64,000 nucleotides of DNA from Pseudomonas cavernicola (lineage in GTDB: Bacteria > Pseudomonadota > Gammaproteobacteria > Pseudomonadales > Pseudomonadaceae), in assembly GCF_003596405.1 (NCBI RefSeq), contig NZ_QYUR01000002.1, positions 698,501 to 762,500 of the forward strand, written 5' to 3'. The notes beneath the pieces are model-generated. The model was not told the origin of the DNA and did not search any database. It was given only the letters and a program-made list of their open reading frames with translations. Shown here one piece after another: positions 16,133 to 25,237 of this stretch. Each line of letters opens with the position of its first letter. The first letter of the stretch is position 1. The position numbers were made by a program, and so were the translations under genes.

Positions 16133-17506
16133 GCACTCGATGGCGCTGACGGCCAAACCGCCGCGCGAGGTTTCCTTGTACTTGTCGTGCATGTCGGCGC
16201 CGGTGTCGCGCATGGTGCGGATCACCCGGTCGAGCGAGATGAAGTGTTCGCCGTCGCCACGCAGGGCCATCTGCGCCGCGTTGATCGCCTTCACCGCCGC
16301 TATCGCGTTGCGCTCGATGCACGGCACCTGCACCAGCCCGCCGACCGGGTCGCAGGTCAGCCCGAGGTTGTGCTCCAGGCCGATCTCGGCGGCGTTCTCC
16401 AGCTGTCCCGGCGTGGCACCGAGGATTTCTGCCAGGCCGGCGGCGGCCATCGCGCAGGCCGAACCGACCTCGCCCTGGCAGCCGACTTCGGCGCCGGAGA
16501 TCGAGGCGTTTTTCTTGCAGAGGATGCCCACCGCTGCGGCGGCAAGGAAGTAATCGACCACGTCCGCCTCGCTCACCGCCGGGCTGAAGCGCACGTAATA
16601 ATGCAGCACCGCCGGAATGATCCCCGCCGCGCCGTTGGTTGGGGCCGTGACCATTCGCCCACCGGCGGCGTTTTCTTCGTTCACCGCCAGGGCGAACAGG
16701 TTGACCCATTCCATACCGCTGAGGGTCGTGCCGATCACGTTGGGCTTGCCCAGCTCTTGCAGGCTGCGGTGCAGCTTGGCGGCGCGGCGCTTGACGTTGA
16801 GCCCGCCCGGCAGCACGCCTTCATGCTTGAGGCCCTGCTCGACGCAGTCGCGCATGGCCTGCCACAGGCGCATCAGGCCTTTGCGGATTTCCTCTTCGCT
16901 GCGCCAGGCCTTTTCGTTGGCCATCATCAGTTCGGACACCCGCAGGCCATGTTCCTGGCACAGGCGCAGCAGCTCGGCGGCGCTGGAGAAGTCGTACGGC
17001 AGCTGGGTCTGGTCCTGGTCGAGCACGCCGCTGGCGGCCTGGGCGGCATCCACCACGAAACCACCGCCGACCGAGTAGTAGGTGTCGCGGTGCAGTTCGC
17101 CGGCCGCGCCTTCGACGATCAGGGTCATGGCGTTCGGGTGGTAGGGCAGGTTTTCGTCGAGCAGCAGCAGGTCGCGCGTCCAGTCGAACGGCACCTCGAA
17201 GTGGCCATCGAGCAGCAGGCACTGGCTCTCACGCAGGGCGGCGATGCGCGGGCCGATCTGCGTCGGGTCGATCGCATCCGGCCACTCGCCCATCAGCCCC
17301 ATGATCACCGCGTTGTCGCTGCCATGCCCGACCCCGGTGGCGGACAAGGAACCGTACAGGCGCACCTCAACGCGGCGTACCTGCTGCAACAGACCGCGCT
17401 CGCGCAGGCCCTGCACGAACAGCGCGGCGGCGCGCATCGGCCCGACCGTGTGCGAGCTGGAGGGGCCGATACCAATCTTGAACAGGTCGAATACGCTGAT
17501 GGCCAT
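16130..17506 (-). CDS. sdaB: L-serine ammonia-lyase
   Basis: Single-chain iron-sulfur L-serine dehydratase (458 residues) that deaminates serine to pyruvate, the last step when glycine betaine carbon is funnelled through glycine and serine. The N-terminal domain starts [20 protein letters not shown], the hallmark of the beta region; the alpha region carries the [4Fe-4S] cysteines in KKNAS..., [13 protein letters not shown] and [24 protein letters not shown] precedes the ATG at 17506. It is divergent from cbcX1, sharing the promoter region with the tandem half-sites at 17690-17716, so GbdR probably controls both. Its stop codon overlaps a dispersed repeat. Confidence 0.96.
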   Translation of the reverse strand: MAISVFDLFKIGIGPSSSHTVGPMRAAALFVQGLRERGLLQQVRRVEVRLYGSLSATGVGHGSDNAVIMGLMGEWPDAIDPTQIGPRIAALRESQCLLLDGHFEVPFDWTRDLLLLDENLPYHPNAMTLIVEGAAGELHRDTYYSVGGGFVVDAAQAASGVLDQDQTQLPYDFSSAAELLRLCQEHGLRVSELMMANEKAWRSEEEIRKGLMRLWQAMRDCVEQGLKHEGVLPGGLNVKRRAAKLHRSLQELGKPNVIGTTLSGMEWVNLFALAVNEENAAGGRMVTAPTNGAAGIIPAVLHYYVRFSPAVSEADVVDYFLAAAAVGILCKKNASISGAEVGCQGEVGSACAMAAAGLAEILGATPGQLENAAEIGLEHNLGLTCDPVGGLVQVPCIERNAIAAVKAINAAQMALRGDGEHFISLDRVIRTMRDTGADMHDKYKETSRGGLAVSAIEC

Positions 17507-17681
17507 AGCTGTCTCCTAAACCGAGCAACGCGGGCGCACACCAGATTGGCCAGCCCACTTATGCACGGATCATCCGGCTTTTCCCCGCCGCGCCGGTCTC
17601 CCAATCCGACCCGGCCATATCCACAAACGCCGCAGGTCCAGCTACGTCAAATACCCAGCCCTAGCCAGCGGGCAACGTCAT

Positions 17682-17719
17682 GCTGAATACGACTCCACTG
17701 TTGCCAAACGCGACTCACG
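17682..17719 (+). promoter_or_regulatory. Candidate GbdR site between sdaB and cbcX1
   Basis: GCTGAATACGACTCC begins the site; CGACTC occurs at 17690-17695 and 17711-17716, exactly 21 bp apart. The same layout (CGACGC twice, 21 bp apart, after GCTGGATA) is found before cbcX2. AraC-type spacing plus the regulon context suggest GbdR; the binding is inferred. Confidence 0.5.
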
Positions 17720-17828
17720 TCATAGTCGCCGCGGCAACCCTGGCCCATGATCCAGCCGCCCGGCACGCTTGCTGCGAGGCCGAAGAGCCCACCGGGACGC
17801 CCCCATTTACCAGCTAAGGATCGCGCCT

Positions 17829-18773
17829 ATGAAATGTTTCACCTCTTTGTGCCTGGCCTTGTGCCTAAGCTCGCCCGTGCTGGCCAGCGCGGCGGAAGCA
17901 GACAGCTGCAAGCGGGTGCGGTTTGCCGATGTCGGCTGGACCGACATCACCATGACCACCGCCGTGACCCGGCTGCTACTTGGCTCACTCGGCTACGTGA
18001 CCAACGTCAAACGCATGTCCGTGCCGCAGACCTACAAGGCGCTGGCAGATAACAAGCTCGACGTATTCCTCGGCAACTGGATGCCGAGCATGGAAAACGA
18101 CATCCGCCCTTATCTGGACAAAGGCAGCGTGGAGACGCTGCGGGCCAACCTGCACGGCGCCAAATACACCTTGGCCGTGCCGGAATACGCCTATGAGGGC
18201 GGTCTGAAGAGCTTCAACGACATCGCCAAGTTCGCCGACCAGCTGGACAGCAAGATCTATGGCATCGAGCCCGGCAACGATGGCAACCAACTGATCAGCA
18301 AGATGATCAAAGAAAACGCCTACGGCCTCGGCACATTCAAACTGGTGGAAAGCAACGAGGCGAAGATGCTCGCCAGCGTCGAACGGGCGGCGCATCTTAA
18401 TCAGTGGCTGGTGTTCCTCGGCTGGGAACCACACCCGATGAATACCCACAACAAGATGCGCTACCTGGAAGGCGGCGATGCGTTCTTCGGCCCCGACTAC
18501 GGTGGCGCCACCGTCTATACCAACGTGCGCAAGGGCTACAGCCAAGAGTGCGGCAACGTCGGCCAGTTGCTGAGCAACCTGGCGTTTGAGCTGCCGATGG
18601 AAAACCAGCTGATGGATGCCGTGCTGAACCAGAGCCTGAATCCGCGGCAAGCGGCCAAAGCCTGGCTACAGGCCAACCCCCAGGTGCTCGACGCCTGGCT
18701 GCGTGGGGTCTCCAGCCGTGACGGGCAGCCAGCGCTGGCGGTCGTCAAAACCAAACTGGAGCTGGCGCAATAA
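17829..18773 (+). CDS. cbcX: Choline/betaine/carnitine ABC substrate-binding protein CbcX, copy 1
   Basis: Periplasmic solute-binding protein (314 residues, OpuAC/ProX-type) for quaternary amines, partner of CbcW/CbcV. Signal peptide MKCFTSLCLALCLSSPVLASAAEAD is clear. Ligand-box segments are VGWTDITMTTAVTRLLL, DVFLGNWMPSMENDI and FLGWEPHPMNTHNKM with the conserved Trp residues. The ATG at 17829 has AAGGA eight nt upstream; the longer open frame upstream lacks a site. A close paralog follows at 19078 with its own promoter elements. Which of the two is the ortholog of PA5378 cannot be told from the sequence alone. Confidence 0.93.
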   Translation: MKCFTSLCLALCLSSPVLASAAEADSCKRVRFADVGWTDITMTTAVTRLLLGSLGYVTNVKRMSVPQTYKALADNKLDVFLGNWMPSMENDIRPYLDKGSVETLRANLHGAKYTLAVPEYAYEGGLKSFNDIAKFADQLDSKIYGIEPGNDGNQLISKMIKENAYGLGTFKLVESNEAKMLASVERAAHLNQWLVFLGWEPHPMNTHNKMRYLEGGDAFFGPDYGGATVYTNVRKGYSQECGNVGQLLSNLAFELPMENQLMDAVLNQSLNPRQAAKAWLQANPQVLDAWLRGVSSRDGQPALAVVKTKLELAQ

Positions 18774-18870
18774 CGCCGCCGAGCCGTCACGATTTGCCGC
18801 GAATTCGCTGACCAGAGTCTGCCAAGCCGCAACTTTGGTCGGCAAAAAGGCCGTAAACGACCTCACTAAT

Positions 18871-18909
18871 GCTGGATACGACGCCCTCTGCACTGGATGC
18901 GACGCACCC
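18871..18909 (+). promoter_or_regulatory. Candidate GbdR site upstream of cbcX2
   Basis: GCTGGATACGACGCC matches the element before cbcX1, and CGACGC occurs at 18879-18884 and 18900-18905, again 21 bp apart. It lies about 170 bp before the cbcX2 start codon. Confidence 0.5.
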
Positions 18910-19077
18910 TGTAGGCGTTTGTTTTTCACTGTTCCATGATCGTTCTCGACACGACCGCTAGGCTGAATGGCGGTGACGCTCAGAATCCCCCCTCTGAGTT
19001 CAACCAGCAGCACAAAAAAACCGGCAACTCGCGCTCAGTAGCACACTGCCGACAACAATTAGAAAGGAGTCCGTCCC

Positions 19078-20019
19078 ATGAAAGGTTCCACATCATTGCT
19101 GTTGGCCGCGTCGCTCAGCCTACCGCTGCTGGCCAACGCGGCAGAGCCCGAGTCCTGCGGCACCGTACGCTTCTCCGACGTCGGCTGGACCGACATCACC
19201 GTCACTACGGCGGTCACCAGCGAAGTGCTGGAATCGCTGGGTTACAAAACCAAGACCACCATGTTGTCGGTGCCCGTGACCTACAAATCCCTGGCAGTGG
19301 GCAAAGACCTCGACGTATTCCTCGGCAACTGGATGCCGACCATGGAAAACGACATCAAGGCCTACCGCGAAAAAGGCACCGTGGAAACCCTGCGCGCCAA
19401 CCTCGAAGGCGCCAAGTACACCCTCGCCGTACCGGACTACGCCTACGATGCCGGCCTGAAAAACTTCGCCGATATCGCCAAGTTCAAAGACCAGCTGGAA
19501 GGCCAAATCTACGGTATCGAGCCGGGTAACGACGGCAACCGCCTGATCCAAAGCATGATCGACAAGAACGCCTTCGGCCTGAAGGACTTCAAAGTGGTCG
19601 AGTCCAGCGAAGCAGCCATGCTCTCGCAGCTGAAACGCGCCACACGTAAAAACGAATGGATGGTGTTCCTCGGTTGGGAACCGCACCCGATGAACACCCG
19701 CAACAAGATGAAATACCTGGCCGGCGGCGACGATTATTTCGGCCCCGATCTCGGCCGCGCCACCATTTACACCAACGTGCGCAAGGGTTACACACAAGAA
19801 TGCAGCAACGTCGGCAAGCTCCTGCAGAACCTGGTGTTTAGCCTGGACATGGAAAACCAGCTGATGGACGCCGTGCTCAACGAAAACCAGAAACCGCGTG
19901 ACGCCGCCAAGGCCTGGCTGAAAGCCAACCCGCAGGTGCTCGACACCTGGCTGGCTGGCGTCAGCAGCCGTGACGGCAAGCCCGCGCTAGAAGTAGTTAA
20001 GGCCAAATTAGCACCTTGA
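19078..20019 (+). CDS. cbcX: Choline/betaine/carnitine ABC substrate-binding protein CbcX, copy 2
   Basis: Second tandem periplasmic binding protein (313 residues), with signal peptide MKGSTSLLLAASLSLPLLANAAEPE and the same ligand segments as copy 1 (VGWTDITVTTAVTSEVLESLG, DVFLGNWMPTMENDI, FLGWEPHPMNTRNKM). The two proteins look roughly two-thirds identical by eye. A good AAAGGAG precedes the ATG. It is directly followed by cbcW and cbcV and is therefore the likelier co-transcribed partner. Divergent ligand preference between copies is possible but not visible in the pocket residues. Confidence 0.93.
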   Translation: MKGSTSLLLAASLSLPLLANAAEPESCGTVRFSDVGWTDITVTTAVTSEVLESLGYKTKTTMLSVPVTYKSLAVGKDLDVFLGNWMPTMENDIKAYREKGTVETLRANLEGAKYTLAVPDYAYDAGLKNFADIAKFKDQLEGQIYGIEPGNDGNRLIQSMIDKNAFGLKDFKVVESSEAAMLSQLKRATRKNEWMVFLGWEPHPMNTRNKMKYLAGGDDYFGPDLGRATIYTNVRKGYTQECSNVGKLLQNLVFSLDMENQLMDAVLNENQKPRDAAKAWLKANPQVLDTWLAGVSSRDGKPALEVVKAKLAP

Positions 20020-20117
20020 TACAACCCGCAACCCAGGTCGTGTGAACGCGTTAAAGGCAACTCGCAGGCGCGTTCACCGATCTGCTTCCATCCCTCTGCA
20101 TGTGGACGTTCAATACC

Positions 20118-20966
20118 ATGCCGACTTTTGACAAAATCCCTCTGGGTCAAAACATAGCCGACTTCGTCGAATGGCTGACCCAGCACGGCGCCGCTTACTT
20201 CGATGCCTTCGCCGATGCGCTTGAGATGATGATTCATGGCGTGACCAACGGCCTGACCTTTTTCAATCCGCTGGTATTGATCGGTCTGTTCGGTTTGCTG
20301 ACTCACCTGATTCAACGCAAATGGGGCCTGACCCTGTTCTGCGTGCTGTCATTCCTGCTGATCCTGAACCTCGGTTACTGGCAGGAAACCATGGAGACCC
20401 TGGCGCAGGTGCTGTTCGCCACCCTGGTCTGCGTGCTCATCGGCGTGCCATTGGGGATATACGCCGCGCACAGACCGACCTTCTACACCGTGATGCAGCC
20501 GGTCCTCGACCTGATGCAGACGGTGCCGACCTTCGTCTACCTGATCCCAACCCTGACCCTGTTCGGTCTCGGCGTGGTGCCGGGGCTGATCTCCACCGTG
20601 GTGTTCGCCATCGCCGCTCCGATCCGCCTGACCTACCTGGGCATCCGCGATGTGCCGCAGGAGCTGCTCGACGCCGGCAAGGCCTTCGGCTGCTCGCGCC
20701 GCCAGCTGCTGACCCGTATCGAACTGCCGTATGCCATGCATAGCATCGCCGCCGGCATCACCCAGTGCATCATGCTGTCGCTGTCGATGGTGGTGATCGC
20801 CGCCCTGGTCGGCGCCGACGGCCTCGGCAAACCTGTGGTCAACGCCCTGAATACCGCCGATATCGCCCTCGGCTTCGAGGCCGGCCTGGCCATCGTGCTG
20901 CTGGCGATCATCCTCGACCGGGTGTGCAAACAACCCGAGTCCAAGCCGAAGGAGGCCGAGGCATGA
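20118..20966 (+). CDS. cbcW: Choline/betaine/carnitine ABC transporter permease CbcW
   Basis: Inner-membrane permease of the ProW/OpuAB type (282 residues from the ATG at 20118). Several hydrophobic segments are obvious, e.g. LVLIGLFGLLTHLI, LTLFCVLSFLLILNLGYW and VLFATLVCVLIGVPLGIYA, and the EAA-loop region DAGKAFGCSRRQLLTRIELP that contacts the ATPase is present. An in-frame ATG at 20100 exists; I prefer 20118 because family members begin just before the KIPLGQ segment. Its stop codon overlaps the cbcV start (ATGA), indicating translational coupling. Confidence 0.92.
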   Translation: MPTFDKIPLGQNIADFVEWLTQHGAAYFDAFADALEMMIHGVTNGLTFFNPLVLIGLFGLLTHLIQRKWGLTLFCVLSFLLILNLGYWQETMETLAQVLFATLVCVLIGVPLGIYAAHRPTFYTVMQPVLDLMQTVPTFVYLIPTLTLFGLGVVPGLISTVVFAIAAPIRLTYLGIRDVPQELLDAGKAFGCSRRQLLTRIELPYAMHSIAAGITQCIMLSLSMVVIAALVGADGLGKPVVNALNTADIALGFEAGLAIVLLAIILDRVCKQPESKPKEAEA

Positions 20967-22207
20967 GCATGATTCGCTTTGACAATGTTGACGTGATCTT
21001 CTCCAAGCAACCGCGTGAGGCGCTCGCCCTGCTCGACCAAGGCCTGAGCCGCGATGAGATCCTGAAGAAAACCGGCCTGGTGGTCGGCGTAGAGAAAGCC
21101 AGCCTGAGCGTCGAGCGCGGCGAGATCTGCGTGCTGATGGGCCTCTCCGGCTCGGGCAAATCCAGCCTGCTGCGCTGCATCAATGGCCTCAACACGGTCA
21201 GCCGTGGCCGTCTGTTGATCGAGCACGAAGGCGCCGAAATCGATATCGCTTCTTGCTCGCCGGCGACCCTGAAAGCCATGCGCACCAAACGCATCGCCAT
21301 GGTCTTTCAGAAGTTCGCCCTGATGCCCTGGCTGACGGTGCGCGAGAACATCAGCTTCGGCCTGGAAATGCAGGGCCGCCCGAGCGAAGAGCGGCGCAAG
21401 CTGGTCGATGAAAAGCTCGAACTGGTCGGCCTCACGCAATGGCGCAACAAGCGTCCGGACGAGCTGTCCGGCGGCATGCAGCAGCGCGTCGGGCTGGCCC
21501 GCGCGCTGGCCATGGACGCCGACATCCTGCTGATGGACGAGCCGTTCTCGGCCCTCGACCCGCTGATCCGCCAAGGCCTGCAGGACGAGCTGCTGGAACT
21601 GCAGCGCAAGCTGCACAAGACCATCGTATTCGTCAGCCACGACCTCGATGAGGCGCTGAAGCTCGGTTCGCGCATCGCCATCATGAAAGACGGGCAGATC
21701 ATCCAGTACGGCAAGCCGGAAGATATCGTGCTCAACCCGGCGACCGACTACGTGCGGATGTTCGTCGCCCATACCAACCCGCTCAACGTGCTCTGCGGCG
21801 AGAGCCTGATGCGCCCGCTGGAGCAATGCCGGCGCGAGGCCAACGAGGTCTGCCTCGACCAGGGCCGCGACTGCTGGCTTGGTCTGGCGGCCGACAACAG
21901 CCTCAATGGCGCCCGCCAGGGCAACCAGAACCTCACTCTGCAGCACTGGGAACCCGGCCAGTCGCTGGCCAGCCTGCACCGCGAGCCGACTCTGGTGGAC
22001 ATGCGCATCACCATGCGCGACGCCCTGCAGATCCGCTACCAGACCGGCCACAAGCTGGTGCTGCAAAACGGCAAGCGGGTGGTCGGCATCCTCGGCGACA
22101 GCGAGCTGTACCACGCCCTGCTCGGCAAGAACCTGGAAAAGAGTGAAGAGCCAGGCGGCGAAGCCGCCACGCTGACGACTCGCTCCACACTTTCCAACGT
22201 CAGCTGA
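20963..22207 (+). CDS. cbcV: Choline/betaine/carnitine ABC transporter ATP-binding protein CbcV
   Basis: ATPase of the Cbc importer (414 residues, ProV/OpuAA type). Walker A GLSGSGKSS is near residue 60, the Q-loop in MVFQKFALMPW, the ABC signature LSGGMQQRVGLARAL, and Walker B ILLMDEPFSALDP, followed by the H-loop VSHDLDEA. The C-terminal ~130 residues correspond to the regulatory CBS-type extension, though weakly conserved. AAGGAGG precedes the ATG, which lies inside the end of cbcW. A terminator hairpin follows at 22221. Confidence 0.95.
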   Translation: MSMIRFDNVDVIFSKQPREALALLDQGLSRDEILKKTGLVVGVEKASLSVERGEICVLMGLSGSGKSSLLRCINGLNTVSRGRLLIEHEGAEIDIASCSPATLKAMRTKRIAMVFQKFALMPWLTVRENISFGLEMQGRPSEERRKLVDEKLELVGLTQWRNKRPDELSGGMQQRVGLARALAMDADILLMDEPFSALDPLIRQGLQDELLELQRKLHKTIVFVSHDLDEALKLGSRIAIMKDGQIIQYGKPEDIVLNPATDYVRMFVAHTNPLNVLCGESLMRPLEQCRREANEVCLDQGRDCWLGLAADNSLNGARQGNQNLTLQHWEPGQSLASLHREPTLVDMRITMRDALQIRYQTGHKLVLQNGKRVVGILGDSELYHALLGKNLEKSEEPGGEAATLTTRSTLSNVS

Positions 22208-22220
22208 TTTGCTTTAACGC

Positions 22221-22255
22221 ACGGGGCGAGCAGGATGCTCTCCCCGTTGGGTTTT
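22221..22255 (+). terminator. Terminator downstream of cbcV
   Basis: ACGGGG (22221-22226) pairs with CCCCGT (22242-22247), with additional GAGCA/TGCTC pairing inside, followed by TGGGTTTTC. It closes the cbc operon. Confidence 0.7.
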
Positions 22256-22710
22256 CAAAGCGTCCTCGTTATTCCTTCCCCAGTTAGCCAAGCATCGTCC
22301 TTAATGGGACGACCCCCCCCGCCCTATCGAATGCCCCCGTTTACCACACGGCTCAGGTTGACCTGCCACGCCTACGGAAAACCGAATTCCCATTGTCACC
22401 GCACCAACCTCCGCCTGATCAAAGAGCTCAATCCAAATGGCCGCAACGCAAGGTTGTGAACATGTCGCTGGAAAACGGTCAACGCGAAATTTCCACTGAA
22501 ACAATCAGACCCTTCCTATTTATCGCTCTTCGCCTAATCCATACCGTCGGTCGCGGATGCCTGCGTCAGGCGCTGTGCCTGATCGAGCACTAGCTAGAAC
22601 CGGCACAACTTGGCACAGACTGGGGCCGTGGTCGTAGCGACTCTTTACCCGTAAAACTCGATAGGACGTCTCGTTAAATGGCCGAAGAAGACTGGGCTGG
22701 ACATCACTGA
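22256..22710. other. Intergenic stretch, boundary of a degraded accessory segment
   Basis: About 450 bp of lower GC with a run of eight C at 22312-22319. I see no gene with start, ribosome-binding site and coding character. The short frames on both strands look accidental. It may hold remnants of the missing 5' part of the pyocin gene. Confidence 0.5.
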
Positions 22711-23873
22711 AAGATTTGTTATGAGCAGTACATTCGATCTCGTTCAATACCAACCAAAGAACAAGAAATTCAGGCGCATGAGGAAGCGTCTCGTCGATAC
22801 CTCGCAGGTCTAGAAGCCGACCGCGCCCGAGAAGATGAGGCCAATCGCCAGTATGAAGAGCGCCAAAGGGCAGATAAGCCTGTCCGGACTGGCTGCGTGT
22901 TTGCCAAGTCCTGCAACTTGCCTGCGGGCATCATCAACCATCACAACCCGAGTGGCTTCGTTCCGCTTGAGCAGCTAAAGGACTACGGCGACTGGGCTGT
23001 CCTGGGCACCGGCAGCGCGGTTGCTGCGGGCGGGACACCGCTAAAGCTGATCGGTGGCTCAGCATCGGCCGCAGCCTTGGCGACGCGGTTAGGTGGCAAG
23101 TTGTCGCTCGGACTGGCTGAAGGGATATTGACCGCAGGTGTGGCCACGGGCGCTATCGTTGGCACCGTCGCCATGCTGTTGCCGAACAACACCTCAGCTG
23201 ACAGCGCCTTCTACACCAAAGAGCAGTTCGCAATGCTCACTGTCGCCAACACGCGTGTGCGGGTGAACATCAAGCAGCTGCCAGATGGCTCCGTCGATGC
23301 CTATGGCTTTTACACCGGCACCAAGCCCGCGTGGCAGAGCGTCCAGGTCATCAGAGCTAGTGCTCGTGGTGAGCAGTTCGTCGCTGATTTAGGCCAAGGA
23401 ATAGAGCTTATCTGGACGCCTGTCGCCAACCCTAACGAAACACTAGGCATACCAGCATTGGAAGGGGCGCCAAAGCTACCGACCGTGTGGGTCTATCCAC
23501 CAACCGAAAAAACCGTCCAGATTTTGGTTAACCCGGTGTATCCGTCGGATTACCAAGACGCCATTATTTGGTTCCCGAACACGGGTGTTCAACCGATCTA
23601 TGTCGCGCTGAGTGTGCCGGGAGATCATAAATACCATAGGCCGCCAGCAAGCTTCCCCGCTTTTCCTGACCTCAAACGGGCAACGCCTAAAACCCGAAAA
23701 AAAGGTGGAGTGCGTCCTAGGTGGAAAGACAAAACGGCAAGATTTATGAGTGGGACTACCAGCACGGCACACTAGAAAAGTATGACAAACACGGCAAGCA
23801 CCTAGGCGAGTTCGACCCTGTAACTGGCGATCAAACCAAACCGGCAAACAATGCTAGGGAAGTTGAAAAATGA
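22711..23873 (+). pseudogene. S-type pyocin / colicin E3-like ribonuclease bacteriocin, truncated and frameshifted
   Basis: A frame without a proper start (no ATG, GTG or TTG between the stop at 22708 and GTG 22897) encodes a coiled-coil tail rich in Arg/Glu and then the pyocin S translocation domain (TGCVFAKSCNLPAGIINHHN, NPSGFVPLEQLKDYGDWAVLG, and a C-terminal QDAIIWFPNTGVQPIYVALS). The receptor-binding N-terminus is absent. After GVRPRWKDK the frame breaks at the four-A run 23731-23734; one more A would restore GKIYEWDYQHGTLEKYDKHG and HLGEFDPVTGDQTKPA, the 16S-rRNA-cleaving E3 tip with its Asp, His and Glu catalytic residues intact. The tip's stop overlaps the following immunity gene (ATGA). 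Probably inactive. Confidence 0.8.
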
Positions 23874-24100
23874 CATATGAAGTATACGGAATACCTGCAA
23901 ACAGCGACTTAGCAGTGTTCGAGACAGATCTACCCTCTACTGTTAATACAGAAACCTTGGCATCGATAATGGGTTGGGAGAGCGAGGAGGATGCTTTTCT
24001 TGACTACCGCCTCACTCCCGAGCAAATCAGTGATATCGAGCACCTAGCAACGATAGAGCTCCCTAAGGAACTGGCGTTGTACCTGAGCTGTCACGCCTGA
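23870..24100 (+). CDS. Probable immunity protein to the E3-like tip, copy 1
   Basis: A 76-residue acidic protein (MTYEVYGIPANSDLAVFETD..., net negative, ending LALYLSCHA). Its ATG overlaps the stop of the toxin tip, the normal arrangement of bacteriocin and immunity genes. It is not like the colicin E3 immunity protein itself, but acidic small size and position support an immunity role. A paralog with about 60% identity lies at 24388-24630, equally coupled to a second toxin tip. The family assignment (DUF7683-like) is from memory and tentative. Confidence 0.65.
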   Translation: MTYEVYGIPANSDLAVFETDLPSTVNTETLASIMGWESEEDAFLDYRLTPEQISDIEHLATIELPKELALYLSCHA

Positions 24101-24241
24101 ACTACCTCCCCAAGACGGTGCGGAAAATTCAAACGAAGGTATCACCGAAACGGTCAAGGCATGGCGTGCTGCCAACAACTTGGCGGGGATTAAAAGCCAA
24201 TTCTAAACGCCCGCCTTGGCGGCGGCTTACGCGAGAGGTGA
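24101..24241. other. Spacer between the two toxin-tip/immunity units
   Basis: 140 bp with a short frame reading EGITETVKAWRAANNLAG that ends in TAA; possibly the tail of a lost gene. A CCGCC/GGCGG hairpin follows at about 24210-24226. Confidence 0.4.
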
Positions 24242-24391
24242 ACAGATAAAGACGGTACGATCTACGAATGGGACTCTCAGCACGGGGCTCTGGAGAAGTA
24301 CAACAAGCGCGGCAAGCACCTAGGCGAGTTCGACCCCACAACTGGCGAGCAAACCAAACCGGCCGACAAAACCAGAGAGGTTGAACCATGA
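24242..24391 (+). pseudogene. Orphan E3-like ribonuclease tip
   Basis: Directly after a TGA stop (24239-24241) a frame encodes DKDGTIYEWDSQHGALEKYN and GKHLGEFDPTTGEQTKPADK, a second E3-type cytotoxic domain with Asp, His and Glu of the active site present. It has no start codon or delivery domain. Its stop overlaps the start of the next immunity gene (ATGA). It looks like a silent spare tip left by recombination or duplication of the toxin 3' end. Confidence 0.75.
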
Positions 24392-24630
24392 AGTACGAGC
24401 TGAAATATGAAATACACGGCGCACCGGAAAACAGCGACCTAGCCGTGTTCGAGACAAATCCACCCTCTACTGTTACTACGGAGGCTCTGATGCCGATAAT
24501 GGGCTGGCAGAGCGAGGAGGATGCGGTGTCGACCTATCTCCTGTCCGCCGAGCAGACCAAAGCCATAGAGAGCCTCGCAGCGATTGAGCTTCCCAAAGAC
24601 CTGGAGCTGTACCTCAGTTGCTACGCCTGA
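24388..24630 (+). CDS. Probable immunity protein to the orphan tip, copy 2
   Basis: An 80-residue acidic protein, paralog of the product at 23870 (shared NSDLAVFET, PSTV, IMGW, SEEDA and ELPK segments). The ATG lies in the stop of the orphan toxin tip. It probably protects against the toxin variant to which that tip belonged. No independent promoter is evident. Confidence 0.65.
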   Translation: MKYELKYEIHGAPENSDLAVFETNPPSTVTTEALMPIMGWQSEEDAVSTYLLSAEQTKAIESLAAIELPKDLELYLSCYA

Positions 24631-24633
24631 ACC

Positions 24634-24720
24634 GTGAAATACGTCATTGAAGTTTTTGACAAAGACACCGATTTTCTAGCCTTTGAGATTGAGTTTCCAA
24701 ATGGTTGCATCGGTCAGCAG
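24634..24720 (+). pseudogene. Fragment of a third immunity-like gene
   Basis: GTG start at 24634, 3 bp after copy 2, encoding MKYVIEVFDKDTDFLAFEIE, which resembles the start of the two genes upstream (LAVFET versus LAFEIE). After about residue 27 similarity is lost and the frame continues as unrelated sequence to 24855, so the gene is interrupted by a rearrangement. Confidence 0.5.
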
Positions 24721-24804
24721 CAGCGGCTCAGCCCGGACAGTGTTGGGCCAATCGTATTGACCTCTCGGGGAACTTTCGCTGATTCGCTGATTGCGCTCAA
24801 GTTC

Positions 24805-25145
24805 ACCCGGACTCCCTCCTCGACTGCCTGCGCGCAGGCTCAGCCTGCTCCGTAGGAGGGAGGAGTCCAATTCATTGCGCTACAAACACCCCGTTTTGCC
24901 CCTCTCACCCCAAACAAGCACCCTGCCGCCCCTTGCCAACGGCTTGTCGCGACAAGCTATGTTCGGTCGGTTTTGTTGATTCCTCGTTCAATCAAAACTC
25001 AATAGACTGCCTGACACCTTCGCGATTCAGGCATCTGTAGGTGTTGGGGCCATAGCCGCGAATGCACATGCGCTCCCCAGCCTGCGAGCCTCACCTTGGT
25101 GAAAGGGATCGAGGTCCCCACCTCCAACCTGTAACCGGCACCCAT
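24805..25145. other. Gap between the pyocin scar and betT, mostly featureless
   Basis: An imperfect hairpin (GGACTCCCTCC at about 24808 against GGAGGAGTCC near 24860) marks the end of the accessory segment. The rest up to the betT terminator shows no gene. Confidence 0.5.
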
Positions 25146-25179
25146 AAAAAAGGCCCCACACCGTCACCGGCATGGGGCC
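25146..25179 (-). terminator. betT terminator
   Basis: On the minus strand GGCCCCA/TGGGGCC stem (25152-25158 with 25173-25179) followed by TTTTTT. It lies about 60 bp downstream of the betT stop. Confidence 0.85.
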
Positions 25180-25237
25180 CAGGTTTTACCAGGCGGTGCG
25201 CGCAATGCCCTTCACGAGGAAGGGCCGCGCGCCTCTT

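Noticed and set aside
20633..22114. 493-codon minus-strand frame over cbcW/cbcV
   Set aside because: Antisense to two well-defined transporter genes and without coding features.
23725..23740. Programmed -1 frameshifting in the pyocin gene
   Set aside because: The site GAC AAA ACG is not a good slippery heptamer and no stimulatory structure is evident; a simple one-base deletion explains the break.
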